NCBI GenBank assembly: GCA_011037195.1
Contig: JAAEAF010003080.1
Span: 79,686-143,685 of the forward strand
Reading direction: 5' to 3'
Origin: Triatoma infestans
Lineage: Eukaryota > Arthropoda > Insecta > Hemiptera > Reduviidae
DNA: 64,000 nucleotides
Below are positions 11,150-21,589 of this stretch, one piece after another (the stretch's first letter is position 1; every line of letters starts with the position of its first letter). The position numbers were made by a program, and so were the translations under genes. The notes below the pieces were generated by a model. The model saw only the letters and a list, made by a program, of their open reading frames with translations. It was not told the origin of the DNA and searched no databases.

Positions 11150-11330
11150 TGTAGTAGTAATTGGTTGCTGACTCGTTGTTAACTGTTGTAAGACTCTTGT
11201 ATAAAACTGTTCTCCTGTAAGGGCTAGCTCAGCTGTGTATATACAGAGTCTCCCAATCTCTAGTCCTGGCCTAAGTAGCGAGTGAGATTCTCAATTTGGT
11301 GTTTCTCTTTGCTCTTTGGATCCTATTACA
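11150..11330 (+). repeat. Possible solo LTR
   Basis: A 181-bp stretch starts TGTAGTAG and ends CTATTACA. These ends are inverted repeats at 7 of 8 positions, with the TG..CA termini of long terminal repeats. It contains a TATA-like TTGTATAAAACTG at about 11199. No flanking duplication or internal gag/pol sequence was found, so this is only a pattern match. Confidence 0.25.
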
Positions 11331-11419
11331 TTACCACCGAAAACCAAATTAGAATGGAAGATTCTTCTCGACCGTTGCTTGTATGAAGGAAAAGGATCGT
11401 GAGTTTCGGTCTTTTTTTG

Positions 11420-12190
11420 AAAAAATAAAAAAAACTTAAATTCTTGCCAACGTTTCGACAAATATATTGTCTTTTTCAAGGCCTACAATATATAAATACA
11501 ATAGGTTCTTTTTAGAAATTCAAAATCAAAAAACAGAAAGTAATAAAAAATAAAATTATGGATTAATTTATAAAAATTTTTTGTTTTACTTACATAAAAA
11601 ATAAAAACTATTAAATAATCTTTAACACATATCAAACTTGAAAACTTATGTATAATTTTGTAAATAAAAAGTTGAGAACACCTCAACAACACAGAGAATA
11701 GTGAACAAATAAACCATAGTGACCAGCGGGCAGGTATATTTATAACGGGACTAGTGGAGAAAGGGGTCTATTTGGAAAAACAAGGTCAAGGATTAGGAAA
11801 TCAGGTTGTGATCAATGTTGTTGTGATAAATCAGGTTGGTATCTGTCCTATAATTAATAGAATTTTTCTCTTTTTTTATATATAGCATTTCTAAAAAATT
11901 AAGTTTTTTCCTATTAAGTTGAGTTGCCAAAATACTGGTGTTAGAAAAATCAAAATCGTGTCTTTTTTCAGTATGGTGTTTAGTGAGTGCTGTTATGTTG
12001 TCAGAGTTAGGTTTGTTTTTTCTACAGTCATAGTCGTGTTGGTATAACCTGTTCTTTAAATATTGTTTCGTTTGTCCAATATACGTGGCTGGACATTGCT
12101 GGCAATTTATTTTGTAAATAATATTTGATTGTAATTCAGTCGGCGTAGGGTCTTTTAATTTAGTGAACAGTTTGTGTATTGTATTCGTGT
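11420..12190 (-). mobile_element. Penelope-like element, 5'-truncated
   Basis: Minus-strand 3' part of a Penelope-like retroelement: an intact C-terminal GIY-YIG coding end (11793-12188), then about 370 bp of AT-rich 3' UTR. Near 11434-11482 it has a structure reading, on the minus strand, CTTGAAAAAGAC..GTCGAAACGTTGGC. That resembles the hammerhead-like hairpin often found in these elements. Upstream (plus side) it abuts family H sequence at about 12193. Confidence 0.7.
11793..12188 (-). CDS. GIY-YIG endonuclease end of a Penelope-like polyprotein (partial)
   Basis: 131 codons open to a TAA at 11795-11793, with no start because the element is 5'-truncated. On the minus strand it reads KLFTKLKDPTPTEL, then IIYKINCQQCPATYIGQTKQ, H..D..RKN, LTKHHTEKRHDFDF, KKLNFLEMLYIKKE and SINYRTDTNL. 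IYKINC..C and ATYIGQT are the GIY and YIG halves of the nuclease, which in Penelope-like proteins follows the reverse transcriptase and nicks target DNA. The C-rich INCQQC stretch is the usual insert. RKKLNFLEMLYI..NSINYRTD is the conserved tail seen after the nuclease. The RT part is absent, so it is probably non-functional, although this portion has no stop or frameshift and the copy may be fairly young. Confidence 0.75.
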   Translation of the reverse strand, partial: TNTIHKLFTKLKDPTPTELQSNIIYKINCQQCPATYIGQTKQYLKNRLYQHDYDCRKNKPNSDNITALTKHHTEKRHDFDFSNTSILATQLNRKKLNFLEMLYIKKEKNSINYRTDTNLIYHNNIDHNLIS

Positions 12191-12192
12191 TT

Positions 12193-12392
12193 TTTTTTAT
12201 TAGAATTAGAAATAAAAATTGTCCAAAATTCCGAGTTTCAAGAAATTAGTAAATCGTAAATACATTTTTACTCAAAAATCACAAAAACACCGACGAATTT
12301 TATTAAATTTGGTTAAAATTGGTCAGTTACAATTTTGTAAACTGTAGTAAGAGAAAGTTGTGTGAGTGTTTCAAATCAGATTTTTTTTTTTA
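12193..12392 (+). mobile_element. Family H 3' end
   Basis: Plus-strand 3' portion: ATTAGAATTAGAAATAAAAA, CAAAATTCCGAGTTTCAAG, GTAAGAGAAAGTTGTGTGAG, TGTTTCAAATCAGATTTTT. The terminal hairpin carries one change. Confidence 0.65.
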
Positions 12393-12432
12393 ATTGATTT
12401 AGACCTACATACTGTTATTTTAATAAATGGGT

Positions 12433-12510
12433 TTTCTCAGGGTACACCAAAACTTGTATTTCCGGTGAAAACTCAAGTATCCTCTACCAGCAATTAGAGA
12501 AAGTAAAAAA
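12433..12510 (-). mobile_element. Family H 5' end, inverted fragment
   Basis: Minus-strand 5' end: CTCAGGGTACACCAAAACTT, ATTTCCGGTGAAAACTC and TTAGAGAAAGTAAAAA. Again a 3' end and an inverted 5' end lie side by side. Confidence 0.55.
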
Positions 12511-13118
12511 TGAATTAATAATACAAAAAAAATCTCATAAGTTTCTTCTTATATAAATTAGGCTGCGACGAATCATTGTTCATTAAAGAAAATACACTCA
12601 ACAAGTCCACAGGAGACTGGACTTGAAATGAAATGATTTTCTTATATATAAATTAATCATTTAATAATATCTTACTAATAAATATTCATTGTATTTAGTA
12701 AATTTTTCCAAAGACCGAAACGAAATATTAAAACAGAGACATATAGATAAACTAGTTAATGTGATTATGTATGTATGTATGTATATTTATTGCTCATAAA
12801 GATGAAATCTTACAGCAAGGGTTTGGTTAAAGTTAAATTAATATAAATGAAAGAAACTATTATAAAAATACAAATATCATCATAGTTGCAATATGTAAGA
12901 AAAATGGACAACATAAACTTAAACAAATATCTAGGATACAAGGGAACTTAATTAAACATCTATATATGTGTATGAAATAATAGTAATAATAATTATCAAA
13001 AAAACAGGAAACAAAATAAGTAAATAAATGAATCAGGTTTCACTTCCGTTTTTTTTTCCTCTCTCCCTTCTTTTTTTGTTTAATTCAGTTTTGATTTTCC
13101 TTTTTATTTTATAACAGT

Positions 13119-13652
13119 TCATTCGTTTATTATTCTTCTTAGTTTTAAACAATTACTCACAAACAAAAAAATATTGTTCAGCTTAATTTCACTGTCTATA
13201 GCTAGCAAGTTTACAATTGTGTTTTGATGTAACAAATAGCAAGCCAAATATTTTTCTCTAAAGGTTTCTAAGGTTGGACAATAAATCAAAAAATGATCTA
13301 AAGTATCAATTTCACCCGATTTGCATAACTGGCAGGGATCAGAACTTGAAAACAAATATTTTTTTCCATTCAAGAATAAACTAGTTGTCTTTTTACTTGA
13401 CAAACGAAGTTGGGACATAATCCTTAATTTGTTTATATGTACAGTAAATCCAAAATATGGTTCCATCTCCCCTAGCGCACTAATATTTCTATAATAAACA
13501 TTAAATGACGAATCGGTTACAGCTTCAATATCATTACTAATTAGAGAATTTTTAAATGACTCTAGCAATCTATTATAGTTTCTTGATACTGACTCTGGGT
13601 CCTGATTATTCCACACATCCTGGGCTCCAGTCATCGCCAAGTACTGACTCAT
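13119..13652 (-). pseudogene. LINE ORF2 C-terminal zinc-motif domain
   Basis: 177-codon open frame with CQLCKSGEIDTLDHFLIYCP near its middle. This C-x2-C...H-x4-C cluster is typical of the C-terminus of non-LTR retrotransposon ORF2, downstream of the reverse transcriptase. The segment before it (VHINKLRIMSQLRLSS) fits the usual linker. It is out of frame with the RT piece at 13877-14338; the joining stretch 13653-13876 contains frameshifts. It is not a host gene. Confidence 0.7.
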
Positions 13653-13876
13653 AAATGCACACCAATGATATGGGATATTTTTGTTATCTATGAACTGAAA
13701 TAATTTATTATAACAAAGTTCGGGATTTGTTCATTTGTCATAAGCAACAGCTTATTCCACCAACCAATCATTCATTTAAATATTCTGAATTTAACGTGAA
13801 TTCGCCCTGTTTCCGATCTCACGTAGCTACTAGGGGTATTAAACGGAAAATGGAGTAAACTTTTGAAGAAAGACAA

Positions 13877-14338
13877 CTAACCTCTCTCCAACAGATCAGT
13901 GTACTGTGGTCCCCAGACTTCGGAAGCGTAGAGTAACAAAGATTCCGCAAGCGAATCAAATAACGTACACTTAGTATCCCATGTATCGGATTTACAATTT
14001 CCCAGGATTTTCAAAACAGCAGATTTACCCGAGGCGCGTTTAGAAACAAAATGTTTACTAGCCTCTCTAAATTTCCTGGAGGAAGAGAGAGGTACTCCAA
14101 GATAAATAAGTTTATTGGCCACCGTGTTACAATATGTAAATTGATTAATTTTACCCAATTTTCCTCCCTTTCTAAAAGGTACTATGAAAGTCTTATCCGT
14201 ATTAACCTTTAGACAGTTTTTTTCACAATAATCAAATAACAGATTTAATTTACGTTGCGCGTCGAGCCAGGAAGAATTTAAAACCACTAAATCATCTGCA
14301 TATAATAAACAGACAGTTAAAGTGATCATATCAATATA
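13877..14338 (-). pseudogene. LINE reverse transcriptase, palm-to-thumb fragment
   Basis: Minus-strand frame beginning LTVCLLYADDLVVLNSSW. YADD is the catalytic motif of reverse transcriptase. Next comes YCEKNCLKVNTDKTFIVPFR, the usual segment after it, then a thumb region ending ASEVWGPQYTDLLERG. The fingers and first catalytic Asp are missing upstream, so it is inactive. The first dozen codons of the open frame come from the adjoining Tc1 element end. Confidence 0.75.
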
Positions 14339-14340
14339 TA

Positions 14341-15883
14341 AACTGCTGGACAAAAGTTTTCAATAAAATTTCAAAATGTTGTAATTTGAAGTTATAATCT
14401 TATTACTGTATTTTTTTTTTTTGTGGATTCGTTGTGAATGGACTCTAGTCCAAGAGAACCAAAGAGAAATAGCCTAGAAATTAAGTAAAAAGTTGTTAAT
14501 TTTACAAATTGAAAAAAAAAGTAATCTAAAATTCAAAAGTAAAACAGTTCTTGTTATTTTTTAATTGGTGTTTTTTTGTCAACAGTATTCTGTGACACCT
14601 CCTTTTGCTCTGATAACCGTACCAAGCCTTCTCGGCTTTGAAGTCTAGTGAATGATCTCTTGTGAAATCCCATTCCATTCTTCAACAATCATATACGTAG
14701 CTCCATGAGAGCGCTAGGGCAATCCGAGCGAAACCTGAGACATCTTCCAATAATGTCTCAAAGGTGCTCTGTAGGATTTAGGTCTCGATTCCTTGATGGG
14801 GAAACCAAACGTCGAATCCCAACATCCTGCACGTACTACAGTACAACTCGGAGCAGTGTGACATCTGGCGTTGTCTTGCATAAATAAAAAATTATCACCG
14901 ACTCTTTCGGCAATTGACATAACATATTGCTGAATAATTTCCTGAAAATACCTCTGGGCGTTTAATGTACCAGTGTCAACAATGTGTAGGTCTGTATGCC
15001 CATCAAAACTTATGCCTCACCATACCATAATCCCACCTCTACCAAAACTCACGTTTGGAGAGCTATTAGCATATCTCTCCCTTTGTCATCTCCACTCTCA
15101 CCCTTCCCCATCTGGAGAGTATAGAGTGAATCTCGCTTCGTCTGTGAATAATACACGTTTCCATTCTTCTACTGTCCAATTGACATGTTCACGAAAATAT
15201 TGGAGTCTGGCAACTCTATGGGCCCTGGAAAGAAGAAGGCCAGTAGCGGCTCTCCTGTAAGCCAAGTTGGCTTCATTTAACCTTCTTCTAACTGTCCTGC
15301 TTGAAATGTGGACATCATGGACAGAAGCGATCAAATGTCGTAATTGATTAATAGTGACAAACCTGTTTCGTAAGACATTCAGCTGAACAAATCTCTCATC
15401 TGTCAGAGTTGTACTTCTAGGGCGGCCTATAACTTGCCGTCTGGAGTAGCTACCAGTCTCCTTATGGCGTGCTAAAATTCTTGAAACAGTGGATTGGTTC
15501 ATTCGTAGTCTCTGAGCAATTGTTGCTTGATTTAGCCCTTCCTCATGTAATGTCACCCCACGTACTGCAATTTCTTCGGAATAATTACAATGAAGGGGAA
15601 TGTTAAGATCAAAAAGCAAAAAGAACTGATAAGAAAAAATAAACAAAAATGTGTGGGAGAGAAAAATTACCAGAAACAGTGAATGTGAAGAACTGGGATT
15701 ATTATTGTATTTTCAAGAGTTCAGAGAATTAGTCATTTAAAAACATAAACAAATGGTTTAGTTTCTTATTTCTTCTTGGATCAGAGTTCATTTACAACGA
15801 ATGTATAAAAAAAAATACAGTAATAGACTGAAATTCAAATTACATCATTCTGAAATTTTATGCAAAACTTTTGTCCAGCAGTT
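14341..15883 (-). mobile_element. Tc1-type DNA transposon with intact TIRs
   Basis: Left end AACTGCTGGACAAAAGTTTT and right end, reverse-complemented, AACTGCTGGACAAAAGTTTT match for 20 bp. They remain similar for about 50 bp. Each end is flanked by TA (14339-14340 and 15884-15885), the target duplication of Tc1/mariner elements. The 1543-bp body carries a broken transposase on the minus strand. It sits at the 5' edge of the LINE fragment at 12766-14338. Confidence 0.9.
14700..15646 (-). pseudogene. Tc1-type DD34E transposase, frameshifted
   Basis: Transposase of the surrounding Tc1 element, whose role would be excision and integration at TA sites. The N-terminal half (about 15590-15098) is open: paired-like helix-turn-helix (HEEGLNQATIAQRL, QSTVSRIL), the GRPR hook, then RTVRRRLNEANL and LFTDEARFTLYSPDGEG with the first catalytic Asp. 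After 15098 the frame shifts. MSIAERVGDNFLFMQDNARC at 14920-14861 holds the second Asp. A further shift leads to DLNPTEHL followed by TGA instead of Trp, where the catalytic Glu is still visible. At least two frameshifts and one stop make it inactive, while the TIRs stay good, so it could be mobilised only in trans. Confidence 0.85.
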
Positions 15884-15885
15884 TA

Positions 15886-17269
15886 TTACAATTTCAACAC
15901 TTATATAAAATATAGAAACAATTAAATGTTTTGTGATAATTCCGTTTTGAAGAAATCGTAACAATTGCTGCAATCTGAGAAATTCTTGTAGATTTTTTTG
16001 TGAATCTATTTATCAATAATACCCGACATTACTTAATTTAATATACAGCTAAGTATGAATTAATTTTTTAAAATTGTTAAATACTATAAACTAAAAACTA
16101 AATATTGAATAAATGATAAAAATATATATATAGCTTCATCAGGTGCCCAGAATTGTGGTATGATGTCGTGGCGCCCTTCCCGAATCAATACATGAGCACG
16201 CACGCATTGCAAGCACCTTTTAGGGGTAAAAGACCCACTATGTACCACCCCTTTTGTACCATATTCCCCTCTTTGAGGTTCCCATAAAAAAAAAAACTCA
16301 CCCATATATATGTACATTTCAATAGTTATACAGGGGTAATAACATTTATTTACATACAACGTCATCCTTTAACGGATTTAACTTATGAGAAATGAAAAAA
16401 AAACACCTATGTTATCTAATATGAATAAAATTCATAAAATATGTTGAAAGTTTTTGATTGTTAAACATAAATGGGATCATTTCATTTTGTGGTTTAGAAA
16501 TTATTTATATGTATTTGCTTTTATTTTTATTAAGAATGATTAAATAATAATTTTAGCATTAATAAAAGACAGGCATTGTTTTTATGATGATTAATTGCCA
16601 GTTAAAATTAGCCTTTTGTTTAAATAAAATAAAAAACAAAAAAAAAGTTTACAATTTTTTTTTGTTTTCAATAATAAATAACTACTTACATGATTGATCT
16701 TCAATGAATTCTTGATTAATATAATTACATGACGTCAACGAATTGAAACACACATAATGCCAGCACTATACTAATCTTAAACTATTTCTATTTCTTTTTG
16801 TTATTTGCAAATAATTATTTAGCGTCTATATTTTGTCAGCACAAGTAGCTTGCCGTTTAGTATGTTGCACTTTACTAAACAGTGGTCTTCTGGTATAGAA
16901 GAAGAGGGCTAAGTATAGTGTAGTTCAAACAGCTGCCGCAAGATCGGGCCGCCGACGAGGTTCAATTCAATGGAACTATAGAGAACACAAAAAGAGGATG
17001 GGGTATTCTATGTAAGTGACTAAAGCCAGGACCGGATATCATGATAGTTACCACAATACGTTTTCATTTTATGAAATACATTTAAATAATATTGTAATGA
17101 AAATTAATTCTAAAATTAAAATTAAAAAAAAAGGCTAAATTAGAATATTTACTTAAAAGACTTTCAATCTTTATTTTCTCATACTGTTAAATAGGTTCTT
17201 CTTAATCTACCGTAAGAGCAATTATTGCATTTATTTACAGATTTTTCGACTTGCGTTCCTTCGGTAATA
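15886..17269. other. AT-rich spacer with a GC-richer patch
   Basis: No gene recognised. Two patches differ in composition: 16130-16290 (TGGTATGATGTCGTGGCGCC, GTACCACCCCTTTTGTACC) and 16850-17030 (CTGCCGCAAGATCGGGCCGC). Neither translates into a known domain; both could be fragments of unrecognised repeats or an unknown non-coding exon. Confidence 0.35.
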
Positions 17270-17540
17270 CACTCAGCCACAAAAGAATGGGACACTCTTT
17301 TTTTTTCAGTAATAAATAACATTTATCGCAACAATCTTTTTTTAATACAATTCGCTAGCTAAATAATATCTTGTTGTGTTAATTTTTTACACTAACTTTT
17401 GATTTGGATTGATGTAAAAAAAATCAAATAAAAAAATTTTACCATCCTAGTACTTGGTATTATTCCTACTCGGGCCCCTGATACAGCGGGCATCAATACA
17501 ATCTGGTTTTGAATGGTCTCTTGTTGAACAGCGTTCTATT

Positions 17541-18560
17541 CTACTTGTAAGGCAATGCGGAGCTGTGGCAGTGTAGTTGGATCAGAAGCTCTTGAGCATG
17601 TCCCATAGATGTACTATAGGATTCATGTCCGGAGAACGTACAGGCCCAGTCGATCCCATTTATACCGATTTTATCCAAGAAGCGGGTGAAAATTCTAGCT
17701 GTGTGTGGTCTGGCGTTATCATGCATTAGCATGAAACTGACTCTGATAAATTGAGCAACAAGTATGACAGCTCCTAGAAAAATTCTTCAAAACATATCTA
17801 GCAGCGGTCATTGCGCCATTTTCAACAACAATTAACTCGTTGAGAGACTCCAAACTTATCCTACCCTAAAAACTCTATGGCGCAACAGCCCATTAAGGGC
17901 CAAGGCTCGCCAGACGGCGATTTGAATAGAGGGGCGTGTGGTAAGCACGGCCGCAGTTCCCACGCCGTTTAGTTCCGGCGTTTACTACCTAGGGCGCTAC
18001 TAACTGTAGCTTCCACTTTTTATCACGATGCTGGGTCAACACCGACTTTGCCCTCACGGGAATCGAACCCTGAATTCTCGCTCGAAAGGCGAGAATTACT
18101 TATCCTACCCCACACCATAATTAATGGTCATCGAAAAGGAGCACTTCCGCTAGTAGTACATTTAATGAAGCGCTTCCTCTGCCATTCCAATTCGACCATC
18201 TGAAGAATACAGACCAAATCGCACTTCATTTGTGAAGAGTTCAGCCCTCATTGCCTTACAGTCCAACGGAGATGCCGAGTGGCAAAGTAACCTGCTCACA
18301 CGATGATTTCTGTTTAGTACTGCCCCGAGAATGGTCTCCTATCCATCAAACCTACTTCTCGCAATTGTCTTCAAACAGTTTCAGAGCTCAGTGACTCCAC
18401 GAACTTATAATAAGTTATCTCTGAGTTCCGTAGATTTAAGAAATTGATTGCGTAGAACTGAGAGCGAAAGAATCGCAGAACATGACACACATATGCTATA
18501 TCCTTCCTCCGCAAGACTGCATCTGCATCCTTTTTCCTCTGATACTATCCTAAAAAAAAA
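17541..18560 (-). pseudogene. Tc1-type transposase relic interrupted by a SINE
   Basis: Minus-strand pieces in several frames. Around 18240-18180 ELFTNEVRFGLYSSDGR corresponds to the first catalytic region of Tc1 transposases, but the Asp is replaced by Asn. At 17732-17640 MLMHDNARPHTARIFTRFLD holds the second Asp. In a shifted frame, SPDMNPIVHLWDML marks the third region, where the expected Glu of NPIEH is Val. Stops and frameshifts are frequent and a SINE splits the gene at 17867-18097. Two of three catalytic residues are lost as read, so it is inactive. Confidence 0.7.
17867..18097 (-). mobile_element. SINE family S2, with 13-bp target duplication
   Basis: Minus-strand copy of the SINE at 9526-9775. 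On the minus strand it starts inside the head (GCGAGAATTCAGGGTTCGAT with the B box), followed by CGGTGTTGACCCAGCATCG, AGCTACAGTTAGTAGCGCCC, CCGTCTGGCGAGCCTTGGCC and GGGCTGTTGCGCCATAGAG. It is flanked by the direct repeat ACTTATCCTACCC at 17854-17866 and 18098-18110. The A box is lost, so it is 5'-truncated. Confidence 0.85.
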
Positions 18561-18859
18561 ATTGATCTTTTTCTGTTAATTAAGTTAAGCAAATAAAGTA
18601 ATTTAACGATAAAATTAAAAAATAATATGGAATTTAAAAAAAAACAAAAAATCATTACTTACCATGTCCGCCACAGACCAGAAAGTCACACTAAATGAAT
18701 TAAAACTCTTTTCATCTCAAGAATGTTAGGAGTTTTTGTGATTAAAGTATAGTAAATAATATTTATAATAGTTACCAAAGCTAGTACAAAGTACAGAGTA
18801 CTTATATAGAAAAATAAGTGTCCCATTTTTTTTAAAAATAATTTAATAATTTATTTAGA

Positions 18860-19408
18860 TTCTGCCAGCGCATCTACTTCCAATAAGAGTTAACGGAAGT
18901 ACCTCTTTACTTAATGGATTTATGAGTTTCCCTGTTTTCTCAGTTGTGCTTTAAACTTGGATCAGATTATTTCTTTTATTTGATATATTTTATCTTTTAT
19001 TTTTTCGTTGCGAGACGGGTGTTGGTGTAGTGGTTATGAGCATGGACTTGTAACTAACTGGGAGGTACCCAGTTCGAGCTTCGGAAATTTTATATTCGTT
19101 TAGAAAATGTTAAATAGTAAAATAGGTGCTTCCGCCCTCGTCTACGATATCTAATTTGATAGTTTGACCTTAAGCCCGCCTGAAAAAATAGGCATTACTG
19201 TACTTTATTACTTTTTTATTTATTTTTCCGTTGAAATATATCTTAGTAGGACGCTCAGAAAATATTTACCGAACAGATTTTTACCTTCTCTTTCTGTAAG
19301 AGGAAATATTGGATTTTGTTAAATGTTCCAAATTGAATTTCCACCGGAAATATAAGTTTTGAGTTCCTCTTAACATGAATCAAAGTTTTTAGCGAATACT
19401 CTTTATCA
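18860..19408 (+). mobile_element. Decayed family H pieces around a SINE
   Basis: 18885-18960 contains AACGGAAGTACCTCTTTACT and 19295-19408 contains TCTCTTTCTGTAAGAGGAAA, ATTTCCACCGGAAATATAAG and TGAGTTCCTCTTAACATGAA, the family H 5' region. Between them is the SINE-like sequence at 19016-19190. Confidence 0.5.
19016..19190 (+). mobile_element. tRNA-headed SINE, family not defined
   Basis: Head with A box TGGTGTAGTGGTTATGAGCA and B box AGTTCGAGCTTCGG at the spacing of a Pol III promoter, followed by an unrelated body (GTGCTTCCGCCCTCGTCTAC, CCTTAAGCCCGCCTG). The acceptor and T arms do not close, so this is a SINE head rather than a tRNA gene. No second copy of this body was seen in the window. 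Confidence 0.5.
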
Positions 19409-20048
19409 CTCTCTCTCTAATGTTGAAGTATTTTATGCAGAAGTTATTTTACTAGTGTAATTTTATTAATCAGTTGTTTAAATTATAAACATTTAAAAAA
19501 AACAAAAACTGGTTGATATGTTTACACCAAAAACTATACAATAAGACTAATGAACTACAACCGATTGTAGATTATACGACAGGGCATAAAATCCCACAGG
19601 ACTGCCACTTACCAAAAATTCTTTTACCGTTATTGCTTTTACATGAACGACTTATGACAAGCAAGAAAACACTTTTTTCTATTTAATATTAAGGTGTTAA
19701 TACTTATCATTGATAGAATATTAAATTTTAAAATATGAATTTGGTTTAACCGTAAGTGCCGACTAACAGAACAAATTTCTAAGTTTTTTGAAATTCTATG
19801 GAAAACAGCGCAAATTATTTTTTTCAAACTTGGAAGGTTTTATTTGAACAGAAATAAACATATATTTATTTAAAAACATTTTTAAGTTTTCCGATAGAGG
19901 CGCTGCAATACGATGACTCACATTCAAACATTCAAGTAAAAACCCTACTAGTCATATTATCGTAAAACCATGTATAACACAAGTGTGGTCAATTAAATAT
20001 TTAGAAAAAAAAATCCAAGAATGATGAAAATTGCAATGTGTACATACC
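19409..20048. other. AT-rich spacer, nothing recognised
   Basis: No coding frame or family member recognised. Confidence 0.5.
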
Positions 20049-20690
20049 TACAGTAAGAGAAAGTTGTGTGAGTTTATCATAAAAAAAATTATTTATTTTT
20101 TTAATTTATTTTGGGAATTTAAAATAACTTAGTGAATTGTAAGATAAATTTATACATATATGGGATTCATACTGGAATTTCTACTTTCTTTTAATTGCTG
20201 GCAAAAGGAAGTTCAGCCAATTTTTCGAAATTGAGTTTTTTTTTTTTACTTGAGTTCGAAAAATTGGTATTGAGAAAATTCTCTCTGTATGGTAATAGGT
20301 GATTGCGGAAATTTCAGACTTGATACGTTTCGTTTTACTGCTTATCAGACGATTCGGAATAGTAAGGTTTCGGTCAAAATTGATCAACACAAAAGTGTAC
20401 CATATTAAATTAATAAATAGATTTTTATGTTTTACGTTTCTCGATAAAGACTTCGACTTTTTTTTTTTTAAACTGTTCATTCACTACATATATGTAGGTA
20501 TATCATTTTTATTTCAAACATTTTTCTGGACGAAATAATTTTAAGAAAGTTTTGATAAAGGAGAGTTAGAGGTTATGTTTTCCTCTTAAATGTCATTTCG
20601 CATTTTATACGATTCTGTCATCTATATATTGTAATTTAGAATTAAATTTGTGCCCTAAAGATTTTGAATTTCTCTTACTAGGGTAGTAAG
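20049..20690 (+). mobile_element. Family H 3' end and an old internal fragment
   Basis: 20051-20085 has the 3' end AGTAAGAGAAAGTTGTGTGA followed by GTTTATCAT, a changed hairpin. From 20430 to 20690 a diverged internal block follows (TTTTATTTCAAACATTTTTC, GTTATGTTTTCCTCTTAAAT, ATTCTGTCATCTA). Confidence 0.5.
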
Positions 20691-20780
20691 AGAAAGTGAT
20701 TGTGTCAATTTTCGAAATTTAGTTTGCAATAGAAATATATTATGTTTTGAGGTATCCTGAGTAAGAAGAAAAAAAAAAAA

Positions 20781-21512
20781 AATCTGATGTGAAACACTCA
20801 CAGCAGTTTACGAAGACTAAAGTGACAATTTCTATTAATGTTTTGCTTATCTCAATTTTTTCATCAATTGGTGAATCTAAACTTAATTAAATGACTTTTT
20901 TGAGGAAACCCTAATCTCCCCTTCTTAATGAAATCATAAAGTCCGTGTTTTTATGGATAAAATCCTCGAAAATTGAAATAATTCCAGTTAAAAACACACT
21001 CTTTCGGTTAATTGAATTTCTTTAAACTCAGAATTATTGTAACATATTTAGTTCTAATTAATATTATTTAAATGATAGAATTGAATAATAAAGTATAATA
21101 GTAGTTTGGAGGGAAACATATCCCCACTCCCTCTCCCAAAAAAACCACTTTAAATGAATTTTTCTGGAGAAATGTTTCAAATAAAAGTAGCTCTTTGTAT
21201 ATATATAGTTTTAATATACTAAATTTAAAGAAAACCGTTTGATCCATTTTCGAGAAAAACGCAAAAAATTGAAATATTTATTCAGTAAAGTGGTTGAGGA
21301 ATTTTGATAGGTAAGTTTCTATTGAGTCCCACGATGATAACCATACGGAATGTTAATTATGTACTTTCTACTATTTTTCATTTTTGAGCTGTGCTGTTTA
21401 CATACATATAGAGAGACCTTTTTCTAAAAACACTTTTTTGGACTCAGGATATATCAAAACGTATATTTCCGGTGAAAACTCGATATTGAAAATTTGAATA
21501 ACAGCAGTTAGA
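20781..21512 (-). mobile_element. Family H repeat, internally shortened copy
   Basis: Minus-strand copy from its 3' end (ATCTGATGTGAAACACTCAC) through one internal block (ACATATTTAGTTCTAATTAA, AATGTTTCAAATAAAAGTAG) to its 5' end (GACTCAGGATATATCAAAAC, TTTCCGGTGAAAACTCGATA, TTAGAAAAAGTAAAA). It carries about one internal unit fewer than full copies. Confidence 0.65.
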
Positions 21513-21589
21513 AAAAGTAAAACTGTTTTCCGCGAATAGTAGTTTCGTGTTGTGTATGAATTTTTTAACAAAATATCTTAAAAAAAAAA

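Larger units (their letters stand above)
12766..14338 (-). mobile_element. 5'-truncated LINE with (TACA)n-type tail
   Basis: Minus-strand non-LTR retrotransposon fragment. It holds the second half of a reverse transcriptase (13877-14338), a C-terminal domain (13119-13652) and an AT-rich 3' UTR ending in a 4-bp microsatellite at 12766-12785 (ATGT on the plus strand). Its 5' side stops at the Tc1 element starting at 14341. No RT continuation was seen beyond that element at 15886, so the LINE was probably already truncated. Confidence 0.65.
17270..18835 (-). mobile_element. Second Tc1-type transposon, decayed
   Basis: Left end near 17270 with ACAAAAGAATGGGACACTC and right end near 18835 with AAGTGTCCCATTTTTTTT form a short inverted repeat around GGGACACT. 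TA precedes the left end. Between them, on the minus strand, lie transposase pieces and a SINE (17867-18097) inserted later. The outer edges are approximate because the right TIR has decayed. Confidence 0.65.

Noticed and set aside
13119..14353. Two minus-strand open frames as host genes
   Set aside because: YADD and the C-x2-C...H...C motif identify them as LINE ORF2 pieces.
16084..16365. 93-codon minus-strand open frame
   Set aside because: No domain, poor start context and AT-rich low-complexity ends; no support for a gene.
19016..19090. tRNA gene
   Set aside because: No cloverleaf closes; only the A and B box spacing is tRNA-like.
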